In this document: piece after piece, positions 1 through 11,394 of the stretch
Numbering within the stretch: position 1 is the first letter of the stretch
Layout: every line of letters begins with the position of its first letter
Assembly (NCBI GenBank): GCA_024036415.1
Contig: JAMWET010003116.1
Location: 1 to 64,000, forward strand
DNA length: 64,000 nucleotides
Direction: 5' to 3'
Source of the DNA: Prochilodus magdalenae
Taxonomy: Eukaryota; Chordata; Actinopteri; Characiformes; Prochilodontidae
Position numbers and translations under genes: made by a program
Notes under the pieces: generated by a model
What the model saw: the letters and a program-made list of their open reading frames with translations, nothing else
Told to the model about the DNA's origin: nothing
Databases searched by the model: none

Positions 1-60
1 CGACTTCTGTATGTGTAGCTCAACAAACGTTGTGCTTATCAGTCTAAATTTATAATCATT

Positions 61-1181
61 TTTTGTTCCTGGTGACCTTTATCTTCCTTCCCAATAGCCC
101 TGCAATCCCACATATCTCTCTGGGTGCAGCTGTTCCATTGATGATAAGTGTTTCTTTCTAAGCGGGTTTGGAGAAATTCTATTGGTCTGTACATCATGAA
201 TATTCACTGAAAGAAGAACTAAAGCGTTTAAACTGTGCAGATAAAGAGATCAAAGTTTTTGCACCACTAAAAATATATTAGAAAATATAGAAATATAATA
301 CTGTGGTACATCAAGTGTATATGTGGTATATTAGGATACGTACTGTTTCAGACTCTGATCAGTTGGAGCTGTTAAGTGTAACTGTGACTGTAGAGTCTTT
401 AAGATCGTCAACAACATCCATTTAGATCCAGTCTGAACTTGGTACTGTGAGTATGCTAATACATATGGGCAAAAATAAGGCCAAAATTATTGACTGATAT
501 GATAATTGACCATATTTTGATTGGACAGGGTTACATCACCAGTCTCCAGATAAACCAGGAACTGGAATGAGCTGAAACAAAATTTGGCTAATTGTCAGAA
601 CTACAACCATACATGGCATTGATCTAGAAGTTTCGAGCCACTGTGTGCAGAATTAAAGGCTGACAGCAGCACAGTGTCAGACAGCTCAGGAAGTCAAGGG
701 ACTACTTTTAAGTCATATGGAGAAGTGGTAACGTCTGGGACTATCTATGCCACAACCCAAAAGTCCCTCTCCCTGAGCAGAGCATGTGACAACCCCCACG
801 AGTCCTAATACTCTACAATAGAAGGGAAAAAAGGTTTTAATGGAAATATATTTTTTTGCAGTTTTTGGAAGCTCACCATTTCAAATTCTGTCAAAAATAA
901 CTTAGATGGAGATACACGTTTTCACCTTGATAGGAGTGATATATGAGCACACAGTCGCTCTTGTCCAGAACACCTTTTGATTCCTTGGACTCAAGTTGGG
1001 GGCGCATGTAGGATAATATGCTGCTAATATGCTTGTTGTGTGTCACGTACAGTTTTCCAAATGCTACTGTTGGACAAAATAATCTACAATATACACTTAT
1101 CATCAAAAGAACAGCTGCACCCAGAAGGAAGAGTGGGATTGCGGTGCTATTGCTGAGGAAGATAAAGGTCACCAGGAAAAA
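61..1181. mobile_element. Unclassified 1.1-kb element with ~88-bp inverted terminal arms
   Basis: Positions 61-151 and 1092-1181 are close reverse complements. Both carry the core CTGGGTGCAGCTGTT and the end CCTGGTGACCTTTATCTTCC. The 940 bp between them shows no recognisable transposase. On the minus strand, 891-1172 is open for 93 codons with a hydrophobic start, and the opposite arm encodes a similar peptide, so the arms might derive from a duplicated coding segment. A third relative of the arm core lies at 17205-17245, so this is a repeat family. I read it as a non-autonomous DNA transposon or an inverted duplication; class unknown. Confidence 0.5.
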
Positions 1182-2194
1182 TAAATGATGCTATATTTAC
1201 ACTGATATGGACAATATTGTTTGAGCTACACATACAGAAGTAGTGTCTCTCAGTATGGCGTAGGGCCGCCATGTTTGCTAACCCAACATGGATGGAGTTG
1301 TAGAGGTTCCTAATGGTGAGTCTCTCATGACAGTCGGGCATGACACCATTGCAGTCTTTGGTGACAATGACGTGGTGTTAAGGACAGTTGTCGTAACAGT
1401 CTGTGTGCATGACATATGCACAGACATATGTAAGCATAAGTGCACTACCTGGCAACCCCAGTCTAGTGCTCATACCTAGAGAGAAGAAAGGTTATGGTGA
1501 GTATAAGTGCAGGTATTTTAACATACACATCTATTAGTGCTCACTCACCTAAGTGCTTTACAAAGAGATGGGTCTTCGGTCTGGGCTTGAAGACTGCGAG
1601 AGACTCCAGTGGGTGTTAATTCCACCATCTGGGAGCCAGGACAGAGAAGAGTTTGGTCACTTGTCTTCCACGTGTTTTCAGGGATGGCGGGTTGAGTCGA
1701 GTTGTGCTTGAAGATAGAAGGGCTCGAGGTACAGATCAACTCTTAACCATGGCCATAAGGTAGGGAGGGGCGGGTCCATTCTTGGCTTTTTAGGTGAGCA
1801 TCAGAGTTTTAAGTCTGATGCAAACAGCTACAGGAAGTCATTGAAGAGAGTGCAGCAGTGGAGTGGCAGAGGTGGCAAGTAATTAAGTTTGTAAAAGACA
1901 ACTTACTGTTCTTCTTATTCTTATTATTCGATGCTGAAATTTTAAACAGTTTCCCCGCCTACAGTTTTTGGCGTAGAACCACGTAATTTAGCAGGATCGT
2001 AGGTCCTATACACGAAAAGTGTGCTTGTGCTTTTCTAAGAATTCCGACATACGGTTTTCGTACAGCAGCTGTTTTTTGGGCGATTTCCCCCCCCCAAAAA
2101 AAAATCGTCAAAAAAGTGATGTCATAATGGGTCTCTCATACAAAGACCCACAGACACACAGCAGTGTCAGCTAAAACAATGGAGTTAATATGGA
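1182..2194. other. Non-genic stretch with a degenerate dispersed repeat (about 1540-1900)
   Basis: No exon-like reading frame with splice sites is visible. About 1545-1900 resembles the dispersed fish repeat that encodes 'aagagatgggtcttc...gggcttgaagac'. Related wording appears at 23225-23340, next to a LINE reverse-transcriptase fragment, so it is probably a LINE 3' tail. The rest is unremarkable. Confidence 0.4.
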
Positions 2195-2316
2195 ACAGTG
2201 AATTTAAGGTAGTATTGAATTTAAGGTGGTATGAGGGAATTTAAGGTGGTAAGAGTGATACTGGGGTGGCACAGAGTTTAAGGTGGTATGATTAAATTAA
2301 AGGTGTCAGGGAATTT
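2195..2316. repeat. Minisatellite GAATTTAAGGTGGTA, left half
   Basis: About six degenerate copies of a 15-25-bp unit built on 'aatttaaggtggta'. The same array resumes at 7949-8085, so the L1 element between them inserted into the middle of it. Confidence 0.75.
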
Positions 2317-2682
2317 TTTTATTTATTTTTTTTTTATTGGAAAAAGGCCATTTGACAATATCAAATTACAACTGCAATCATCCATTAGCACCTCAATTTT
2401 TATTATCTAAGGACAGTTCCAATATAGACCTATTTAGGTGCTTTGGTTTCAATGCTTGTAGATTTATGTACCTAATTACATACACACAAACCTCTTTTCT
2501 AGTCCTTGCTTTTCTTATAGTAAGAATATTGTAATATCACTACCACTTAAGAAACATGGAAATCTCTGACCTTCCCTTCAAATTGGTATCTTAGAAACTA
2601 TATACATTCCAAAACAAAAGGTGGGGGAAAGCATGTTCATTAAGCAAGAGGAGAGAAAATGAAAAAATAATTGTTAAAAACC

Positions 2683-5600
2683 TTACACAAATTCTGGTTG
2701 CCGGGGTCTTATGTATACTTGCCACTTAGACCAAATTTGGCAGAATTTGGCCATCAGAAGTCTTAAGGAGTAAGTTAGCTTTTCCATAATATAAATTTTG
2801 TAAACAATGTCATACCAGTCAGAGAGCCGAGGAGGTTCAACCAACAGCCATTTTCTAGTGATTGCTTTCTTACTTGCAGCTAGCAAGGCTTTCAACAGTT
2901 TCATATCATTTTGACCTATGTCTAAAGAAAGGTTCCCCAAATAAAGTAAGCCAAAATCAAATGGTATATTAATCTGAAATATATTACAGAGAGCCTGATG
3001 GATATCCTTCCAATATCCAGATAGAACTGTACATTCCCAAAAGATATGGAAATGATTAGCATTGGCTGAGTTACACCTTCTCCAGCAGTCCGAACTTGAA
3101 CCTTGGTATCGTTTCTGCACAGGTGTAATAAAAAATCAAAGGATATTCTTCCAGCAAAATTCTCTCCATGTTACGGAACTTGTCGTTGTCCACTGAAACT
3201 GACATATTTTTCCCCAATCATCTTCTGACAGCGATATTTTCCCCTCCTTCTCCCACTTTCCTTTAATATTCAGTGTGTTATCCCTCCTACACAGAAGAAG
3301 TTCTTTACAAATCCTAGAAACAGCCCCAGGACAAGTACCCGATTTACTAGTTGACCAAATAATTTTAAGGAGTCCTGTCTCCACAGCCTGTGGGTTTATA
3401 TTTTTAAAATATGCATTGAAGTGACAGCACACTTGAAGATATCTATAAAAAACTTTCTGTTTCAATCCATAATCATCCTTTAAAGACTGAAATTATCTAA
3501 ATACTCCTTTATGTAAAAAGGTAATGTATGTAAGGCCTTTCCCTACCCATACTTTAAAGCCTTTGTCCTCCTTATTGGGGAGAAACTTGCTATCATATGC
3601 ACACCATTTCAGCAGTCTTATTGAATCCTGTATCCCACATAAAGTGATTATCCTTTCCCAAATTTTCATTGTTAGATTAATCCAGGGATTCTCCTTGTCC
3701 AAAAGCTGTTTCATTAATGTTCTATCAGATATTATAGCTTGCAGTGGAAAGTCCACTGCCAATGCATTTTCAATTTCCTTCCATCTTGCTGTATAGTGTT
3801 CACTACTCCAACCTATTAAAGGCTTTAATTGAGAAGCATGGAAGTAATCACGCCGACAGGGGAGGGAGATTCCTCCCTTTCTTTTCCCTGCTGTAGTATG
3901 GTATACTTAATTCTTGGTTTACGCCCCTGCCAGATAAACCTGGAGATCCATTTGTCCCATTCTCTAAATTGCTGATCTGATATCTCTATTGGTAGACTTT
4001 GAAAAAGATAAAGCAATCGAGGTAGTACATTCATTTTGATTATTTCTACCCTTTTCATTAGGGTGAGGCACGGGATAAGGTTCCATCTTTGCATATCTGC
4101 CTTTATTGTAGTATTTAAGAGACCATAGTTTTCCTGAAACAAATCTGATAAATCTTTTGATAAAGTAACCCCCAAACACTTTATTTTATTTGACTGCCAA
4201 TTAAGTTTATATGCATCTCTGAGACTTCTAGGAGGGGAATAATTTAATGTAAGCACTTGTGTCTTTTGTATATTGAGTTTGTATCCTGAAAGAGCCCCAT
4301 ACTCTTCCAGTGCATTCATTAGTGCTGGGAATGATTGGGTAGGCCACCCTAGGTATACTAATACATCGTCTGCAAACAAAGCAAGTTGTTGTTCGATACC
4401 AAATACCTCAATCCCTTTAATTTCTCTGGTTTGTCTAATTATTTGACTCAAAGGTTCAATAAACAAGGAGAACAATAATGGTGAAATTGGGCACCCTTGT
4501 CTAGTTCCTCTTTCTAACACAAATGAGCCTGAGAGGTCTCCATTTATTTTTATTCTTGCACTGGGCTTATTATATATTGTTTGAATTATCTTAGTGAATG
4601 TAGGATGGAAGCCAAACTTTTTTAGAACTTTATAAAGAAAGGACCACCTAACAGAGTCGAATGCCTTCTCAGCATCTAAACTGATTAACATTGCTTCAAG
4701 ATTGTTGTGGCTAATGTATCTCATTATATGTAGGGTTCTCCTAATGTTGTCCAGTGTTTGTCTCTGTTGTATAAATCCTGTCTGGTCTAAATGAATTAAA
4801 TGTGGCAGAAACTTCTCCATTCTTCGTGCTAGAATTGAGGTGAAAGGTTTATAATCCAAATTAAGGACGCTGATTGGCCTGTAATTCCCACAATCCAGAC
4901 TATCCTTTTCCTCTTTGGGTATGACTGATATAATTGCTTCCCTCCATGAGGGTGGGATTTCACCTGTTTCTATTACCCCATTCATTGCTGATAACATGAC
5001 AGGGGCCAGTTGTTCTTTGAAGAGCTTATACCACTCAGAGGTATATCCATCTGTTCCTGGGAATTTTCCTGGCTTTAATCTAGAAATGGCTACATTCAAT
5101 TCTTCAGCTGTAATCTTCTGTATAAGCCTTTCATTTTGTGAATCTGTTACTACTGGTAGATCCAGGGAGTCTAGAAACTTGTCAATTTGTTGATCATTTG
5201 GCACATCTGGTTGGGAGTATAGATCTTTATAATAAACCTCAAAACTTTCTTGTATTTTCTCTATTTTAGATTCCACCTCTTTAGTTTTCGGGTTTCTAAT
5301 TCTATAAAGGGTACTATCTGCTTGTTGTTTTCGCAGTCTGTAGGCTAAGAGCTTCGCTGATCTTCCTCCTGCTTCATAGTGTCTTTGTTTCAAGTACATA
5401 AGTTTCTGTTGTATTTCCAAATTGTATATGTCATTGATTTCATGTTTTAATCTATTTATTTCCTGTTAAAGATTTGAGTGGGATATATTGTAATTAATTG
5501 TCTGCAAGCTTTTTAGTTCTTTCTGCATTTGTTCTAATTTCTGAGCCCTTAATTTCTTGTTTAGAGAGGTTATCCCTATAATTTTTCCTCTCATGACAGC

Positions 5601-6664
5601 CTTCATAGGATCCCATAGAATAGCCGGTGAGACATTCCCATTATCATTTTGCTCCAAATATTCTCTAATGGCAGTTCTCAAATTCTGTACAGTCTGAAGA
5701 TTATTTAAAATGTTTGAATTCAACTTCCATAACGTTGACCTACGTTTCTTGTTTAAAATTATGGATAAATAAATGGGAGCATGATCAGACAGGTCTATCA
5801 CACCAATGTCACAATCTCTGACTCTATCTCCATCTTGACTAAAAGTAAAAAAAATAATCTATTCTAGAATAAGTTTGATGTGGTGTGTATAATCTCTACC
5901 TGATGGATACTTTTCCCTCCAAATATCTATTATCCCTAATTCTTTCATCACCATATTAACTCTCTTACAAACCGAATTTTGTTGTATATTCAATCCAGAG
6001 GAATCTAGATTTGGATTTAGATGAATATTCAGGTCGCCCCCACAGATTAGCATGCCCTGGGAATCAGCCATCAACTTAAATAGCCTTTTGTAAAAATTCC
6101 ATTTACTTCCAGGAGGAGCATATATGTTTAAGAGTGATACAACTAATCCGTGTATTTTCCCTGTTACCATTACAAACCTCCCATCCTCATCTTTAATATC
6201 CGATATGTGGTCAAATTCCAATGTATTTGAAATCAAAATGTGATTTTCACATTTGTGAAATTCAAGTGTGTTTCCTGAAGATATGCAACCTGCGCCCCAT
6301 CCTTTTTAAGTTTAGATAAAATTTTCCATCTCTTAATTGGATTTAAGTCCCCATTGACGTTAAAAGAAATTATTTTGTACCGTTGAATCCCTCTGCATTC
6401 CTCTCTACATGGATAAAATAATAATAATAATAACTTCGATAGACTCTCCTCTCCACTTCCTCTCCCTAGGACACAACAGACACTTCCCCTTAACAATAAG
6501 AACAATTGCAAATCAACAAAATATAAGTAGAACAGTTCAGAAACAGAAACAACAGAAAGTGTTCTTAGTGGTTCCGAAAGTGAGGTCTTCATGCAGGCCT
6601 TGAAGAAGTCCACCCTTCTGGAGGGAAGGCCTCCAACTTTTGTCTTTTTAGGAGGGCCCTCCAT
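2683..6664 (-). pseudogene. L1 ORF2 (endonuclease and reverse transcriptase), broken into several frames
   Basis: The product nicks the target and copies LINE RNA. The endonuclease is split over 6664-6233 (ISFNVNG..., LQETHL), 6236-5859 (LNIYAPPG, GGDLNIH) and 5801-5466 (LSDHAPI). The reverse transcriptase is intact over 5420-3825: GNYRPISVLN, GFIQQRQTLDNIRR, SLDAEKAFD, GTRQGCPISPLLF and the catalytic FADD box in LALFADDVLVYL. The C-terminal region runs through 3762-3493, 3465-3136 and 3120-2683; the last has a cysteine/histidine cluster (CWRRCNSANANHFHIFWECTVL) as in L1 ends. At least five frame breaks make it a pseudogene. L1 clade is likely from the domain order; the exact fish family is not determined. 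Confidence 0.92.
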
Positions 6665-7101
6665 TACTGAACTATAGTGGCAACACCTATCAATCCCGAC
6701 TAAATTACTTTAACTCGTCTGACTAGGATAGTATATTCCTCTATGTTTTCCCAACCTAGCGTCCTGCTAGAAATAATTGAAATTCTTATTGTAACCTCTT
6801 TTCTCAACTGATGCAGACTCCAATCAAACGTTCAGTTCAAAAACAGTTTTTTTTTTCCCTTTTTTTTTCACCCTTCGAGTTTGATTCAGTACCTGACTTA
6901 AAATGAAATCTACTCTTGGCCATCCTATCGCTTGAAGACACTCAATTTTTCTCCTGCCCGTGCCCTGCCTGGTTGCCACGTCAATCGCCGTATCTGATTC
7001 AGAAGCTTGCTGGGCTGTGAGATCACCGTTACTGGTAGCCCCCGGTCCGCCATATCTCGTGTTGCCTCCTCCACTGTCTCATATGTTATTGTCCCTTTGT
7101 C

Positions 7102-7829
7102 TTAAAAAACTTTTAGCTTTGCTGGATACAGAGTTCGGAACTTTATGTTGTTGTCTTTTAGTGCTTGTCGTGCTTCAGTGTATTCCCTTCGTCTTACGAG
7201 GATTCCCGATGCATAGTCATGATCCAGGGTTATCTTACTGTTTTTCCACATAAAGCTTCTCTTTTGCCATGCTGGTTTCAAGATTTCTTCCTTTGTTCTG
7301 TAACTCAGAAATCTCACGACCAGTGATCTTGGTGGCGGTCCAGCAGGTGGCTGTGCCCCCCGAGCCCGGTGCGCTCGCTCTATATGAATGTCCGTGGTGG
7401 ATGCTATTTCGAGGTTCTCTCTGAGCAGTTTTTCAACAAAAGTAATCATAGAGCCTACCCGTATATCCTAACGTTCTCACGCCTTGAGCGACTCTCGTGG
7501 TCCATTAGACTATCTTGAAGCTGCATCTGAAATTTTAGCATCTCAGTCACAACCTCTTCCGTGCCTTGTATTCTTTCTTCGTTCTGGACGATTCGTGCTT
7601 CAACGTCATCGAGCTGACTCTTACAGTCTTGACGAAAGTCCCGTATTTCTCTTAGAATCAACTCCAGACTCGCTGTTTCTGTTGTCTCCTCCGCTTGTCC
7701 GCCATCATGGCTGGTGGCTTTAGCAGGCGAAGCGCTACCACAGGAGTCTGATTCGTCGTCACGTTTTTCGAGTTGTTGGGTCATTCCCTTGCCCTTAAAC
7801 CTAGTCGCCATGCCTGCCCCGTCTTCCAT
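7102..7829 (-). pseudogene. L1 ORF1 (RNA-binding chaperone), broken
   Basis: ORF1 proteins form trimers that coat LINE RNA. The first part (7829-7455) has a low-complexity acidic N-terminus, then a heptad-like coiled coil rich in E, Q, L and I, ending in the ORF1 motif SRRENVRIYG. A stop follows at once. The second part (7449-7102) resumes in another frame at SMITFVEKLL and carries the RRM/C-terminal signature IERAHRARG and the run REYTEARQALKDNNIKFR. Compared with usual ORF1 spacing, roughly 20 bases appear to be missing at about 7450, which both removes residues and shifts the frame. Confidence 0.85.
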
Positions 7830-7948
7830 ATAGTAAGTCCGATCACTTTTTGGTAGTAAATTCGAAGTTCTGGGGCGTTTCTTACACTTTTAGTTGGGAG
7901 ACTGTTTCCTAAGTGGCCATCAGGCTGGTGACGTAGTCGGAACCCCCC

Positions 7949-8085
7949 GGTGTCAGGGAATTTAATGTAGTAGGAAAATTAAGAGAGTAGAAGTGAATTT
8001 AAGGTGGCATCAAAGTTAAGGTGGAAGGAGTAAATTTAAGGTGGCAATGAATTTAAGGTGGCAGGACATTTAAGGTGGTAGGCGT
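7949..8085. repeat. Minisatellite AATTTAAGGTGGCA, right half
   Basis: Continuation of the array at 2195-2316, beginning with the second copy of the 15-bp target-site duplication. About six degenerate units. Confidence 0.75.
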
Positions 8086-9342
8086 GAAGGTAGTTCAACT
8101 TTTAAACGTTTTAATGTAATAATCAGCCTTTTACAAGCCAACTTAAAGTTCGTTCACACATTTTCCCTCTCTAGTTCAGCTTTACCTTTCTTGGCTTCTT
8201 TACATTTTTTGCAGCTGCTTTTTGTATGCATGAGCGTGAGTAAACTTAGGAAGATTATCCAGACATTCCTTCTAACATGTAAATTCAGCTATGTTAGAGT
8301 CAGTAATCACTGATACAGCTTTAATCCTTAATTTTTTAATCTAAACCACACCACTGGATCCCTAGTGATCTACTGCACTGGTATTTTGAGAACCTTCATA
8401 CACTGAGTCATCTCACTGCTGTCTCTGGAGCTGCTCTCTATTGGTCCACTCCACCATGGGTTTGGCTTGAAGGTCTAGCCCTGCTTTAATGACGTAGCTT
8501 AACAGGAGATCAGTAGAGCCCTGGTCTGCCAGTAGCAGGTTTTATGGAAGGTTCTTTAATCAAAGTCCTGAAGGCACCACCATGTGCCAGTTATCCTGAG
8601 GGGTTTGGCCAAGGCGTATGGTATCTCAAGCCGCTGGGGTAGTGGGGTGCTATATATCATACACAGCTGAAAGAAGTAAAACCTCCAGAATGATCTGGAT
8701 TTCTACATTCATTAATTATAGAATATGGTCTGATCAAAGTCACCTCTACAGACAAACACAGACAAACTACACTAATAACACACCCAAAGCTACGCTGTTC
8801 ATGCCTTCTATTGAGCATATTAAGCATTACTAGTTTTAATAACCTGTAGAACCCCTTGAATCATCTCTATCAATTTTTTTTTCTGTAGCTGCTAATAGAT
8901 CTGCATAATATTAATACTCCTGCAAATCCTGTATTTCAGTTCATCAGTATGCCCATTACTGCCCTCTTCAGGTCCCTACTCTCAGTAGAGTTTAGTCGAG
9001 TCAACATTTTTATTTATACCAGACTTTTTGACAACAGATGTAGCAACAGCATCAGACCACACATGATAGGCAGCTGTTTAGCTCAGGCAAAGAGGACATA
9101 CAGACGGTTAGCTCTGACAGAAGATCTGAACACACTATACGATGTTAACAGAGTGCAGCAGAGTGCTGGCTACATATCATTACAGCATAGCTAAAAGAGA
9201 GACCCAGAAGGTAACGAAGACGTGAGGGCTCCCTGAGTCAGCGCCTCTCTGCCCCACCGTCTACAAACCTGAGTGAACATGTAGAGCAGCCAGATCAGTT
9301 TGTTCACGACACCAAGACTTTTTACAGATGTACCAGGTGTGA
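8086..9342. other. Non-genic stretch, no clear feature
   Basis: No exon with splice signals and no motif-bearing frame is visible on either strand. The short open frames here have no recognisable domain. Confidence 0.4.
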
Positions 9343-9571
9343 CTAAGAAGCTGTTAAGATTGAGTGGTAATACAGACAGCTTGTTTCTAACAGTTTTGAG
9401 ACCAAGAAGAAGGACTTCTGTTTCAGAAGGAGAAAGTTACTTGACATCCAGTATTTTATGTCTTTAACACAGTCTTCTATATTATTAAGTTGAAGTGTAT
9501 CATCTGGTCTAGCATCGGCATAACAGTGGAAGTTTATGTTATGGTTTCTGATTATGGTACCAAGCAGTAAT

Positions 9572-9605
<34 letters not shown>

Positions 9606-10240
9606 GGGTAAATGGTATAGGTCCTAAGACGGTCTATGTGGAACACCAAACTATACTTTTGTGTGAGTGGATGACTAACTGTTTATATTTACAAATTGAT
9701 GGCGGTCGCTTAGGTAAAATATGAACCATGAAAGAGCTTTTCCTGTTACTCCTACCAGGTTTTCCAGCCTATCTAGCAGGATGGAGTGGTCTATTGTGTC
9801 AGATGCTGCACTAAGATCCAGTAGGACCAGTAAGGATGAGTTTCCTCTGTCAGAAAATACTAAGAGATCATTTACAGTTTACACTAGAGCTGTCTCAGTG
9901 CTATGATGAGGCCTAAATCCAGACTGGAATTTTTCGTGTATGTTATTCCTGTGCAGATAGGAGCTTAACTGCTGTGCTACAGCTTTCTCTAAAATCTTTG
10001 ATATAAATGGAAGATTTGAAATGGGTCTGTAGTTTGCTAGCTCATGAGCATCAAGATAAGGTTTCTTAATTAAAGGCTTAATTACTGCTAATTTAAGGGA
10101 TTTTGGGACGTAACCAAGGCTAAGAGATGAGTTTATTATAGACAGAAGAGGCTTGGTTATTTCTGGCAGGACTTGTGGCAGAACACTACACTGTGAGAGG
10201 AAGCTTCTGTTATATCCCTTCATTCTCCCTGGAATTACAC
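9343..10240 (-). mobile_element. L2-clade LINE reverse-transcriptase relic
   Basis: Minus-strand pieces follow the order of an L2-type reverse transcriptase. 10223-9879 has NYRPISNLPFISKILEK and FQSGFRPHHSTETALV. 9900-9740 has LLDLSAASDTIDHSILLDRL in a shifted frame. 9585-9343 has FHCYAD, where the catalytic YADD box is damaged to YADA, then LQLNNIEDCVKDIKYWM. The ends are truncated. A (CA)n(TA)n microsatellite at about 9570-9605 interrupts it. Confidence 0.85.
9570..9605. repeat. (CA)n/(TA)n microsatellite
   Basis: A run of CA followed by TA dinucleotides inside the L2 relic. Confidence 0.9.
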
Positions 10241-11040
10241 CTTCAGGGAAATGCAGAATGTATTATTACATTACTGCGAGGTGGATCTAAACAGGCAGCC
10301 ACACTCATATCTCATATCTAAAAAGGTAATCAGCTCAGCATTTTTGATTTTCCAGATAGAAACCATACCTGTAAGGCACTAGGGCAGTACACATACAATG
10401 CAGGTTATGTTGGATGGTACTGAGGGGTGGATGACGCATGCGGGTGGATGACGCAGGGTTGAGCATGATAACTTTCACTTTCGAATCTTTGAAGTCTACT
10501 TTTGTCCTCAGCTAATGCACAGAACACTGCAAAGCCGCTCAACAACAGTCACCTTACTTTGGCATACAAACTGCAGCCTAATCAATGTTTTGTTACAGCA
10601 GCCACAGCTTTACTGGATAACTCACTGTGAAAATAAGCCAAACTAAAATATAAAACAAAATTATGTGTTTTAGGACCTTCAAATGTCTGGGTTTAGTCTA
10701 GAACTGCATTTTCCAAATTGTCTGTTCCATCTTAAGTGGTGTAGCAGTTACATTCTTGAGCATTTAGGAAACATAAATAACTTCAGCCTCTTTAGAAAAC
10801 CTTCATGCAAATCTCTGTTAGCATTGTGCTAATGTTTTGAGAGAGATGTTTATGGTCTGAGCTGAACACCTTGTTCTAACAGTCATGGTTTACCACTGCA
10901 TATTAGAGATGGTGTTAAATTCAGATGCCCTATTGAAGAAACTAGTTAAATTTATTTAAATTTCATTTTAAATCCAAAAAAGTCTGCTATGTTATGGAGT
11001 TCCCAAGTTTACGACAAGACTGAACAAAACTATTTCTCTT
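10241..11040. other. Non-genic stretch, no clear feature
   Basis: No supported exon, RNA gene or repeat was recognised. A short direct repeat 'gggtggatgacgca' occurs at about 10425-10457. Confidence 0.35.
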
Positions 11041-11280
11041 CTTATCATTGCTGTGAACTTACCTCTGCCTTGTCAAGACATGCATCCACATCAACCCTAT
11101 ATTGCAGATGGAGCTCAGGAAGGGCCCCGTACAACAGAGGCTTTAATCTGATCTGAGAGGACCAGTTTTTACATTCACACAGCTATTCCAATCTGCATTG
11201 GTTTACCTCAGAAACAGTCCACCATACGTCTTGATATGTCTCTAGGTGGACAGAACATCTGCAGATCCCACAGTAAAGAA
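11041..11280. repeat. Left flanking copy of an unidentified repeat (pair with 12640-12820)
   Basis: This stretch matches 12640-12820 in the same orientation, including the shared run GACATGCATCCACATCAACC and the ends 'ttatctgatctgaga' and 'tgtctctaggtg'. The two copies bracket the 75-bp satellite. The minus strand of the right copy is open (see that entry); the left copy is more decayed. Confidence 0.65.
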
Positions 11281-11394
11281 CATTTAAAATCATATATTTA
11301 CAGAAATTATGTTTCTGATCTGATCTATTTAAAGACATTATAGAGCAATATAATAAATGTATACAAGATCATCATTTATGGGGTACTTTTTATT

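Larger units (their letters stand above)
2317..7948 (-). mobile_element. L1-clade non-LTR retrotransposon, near full length, inactivated
   Basis: A 5.6-kb element reads on the minus strand. Order in its own orientation: short GC-rich 5' end (7948-7830), ORF1 (7829-7102), ORF2 with endonuclease, reverse transcriptase and a C-terminal region (6664-2683), then an A-rich tail, seen as T runs at 2315-2337. It is flanked by the 15-bp target-site duplication GGTGTCAGGGAATTT at 2302-2316 and 7949-7963, which marks target-primed insertion of an almost complete copy. Frameshifts and small deletions break both ORFs, so it cannot move itself. Confidence 0.93.

Noticed and set aside
4915..5193. Plus-strand 92-codon frame inside the L1
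   Set aside because: Antisense shadow of the reverse-transcriptase frame.
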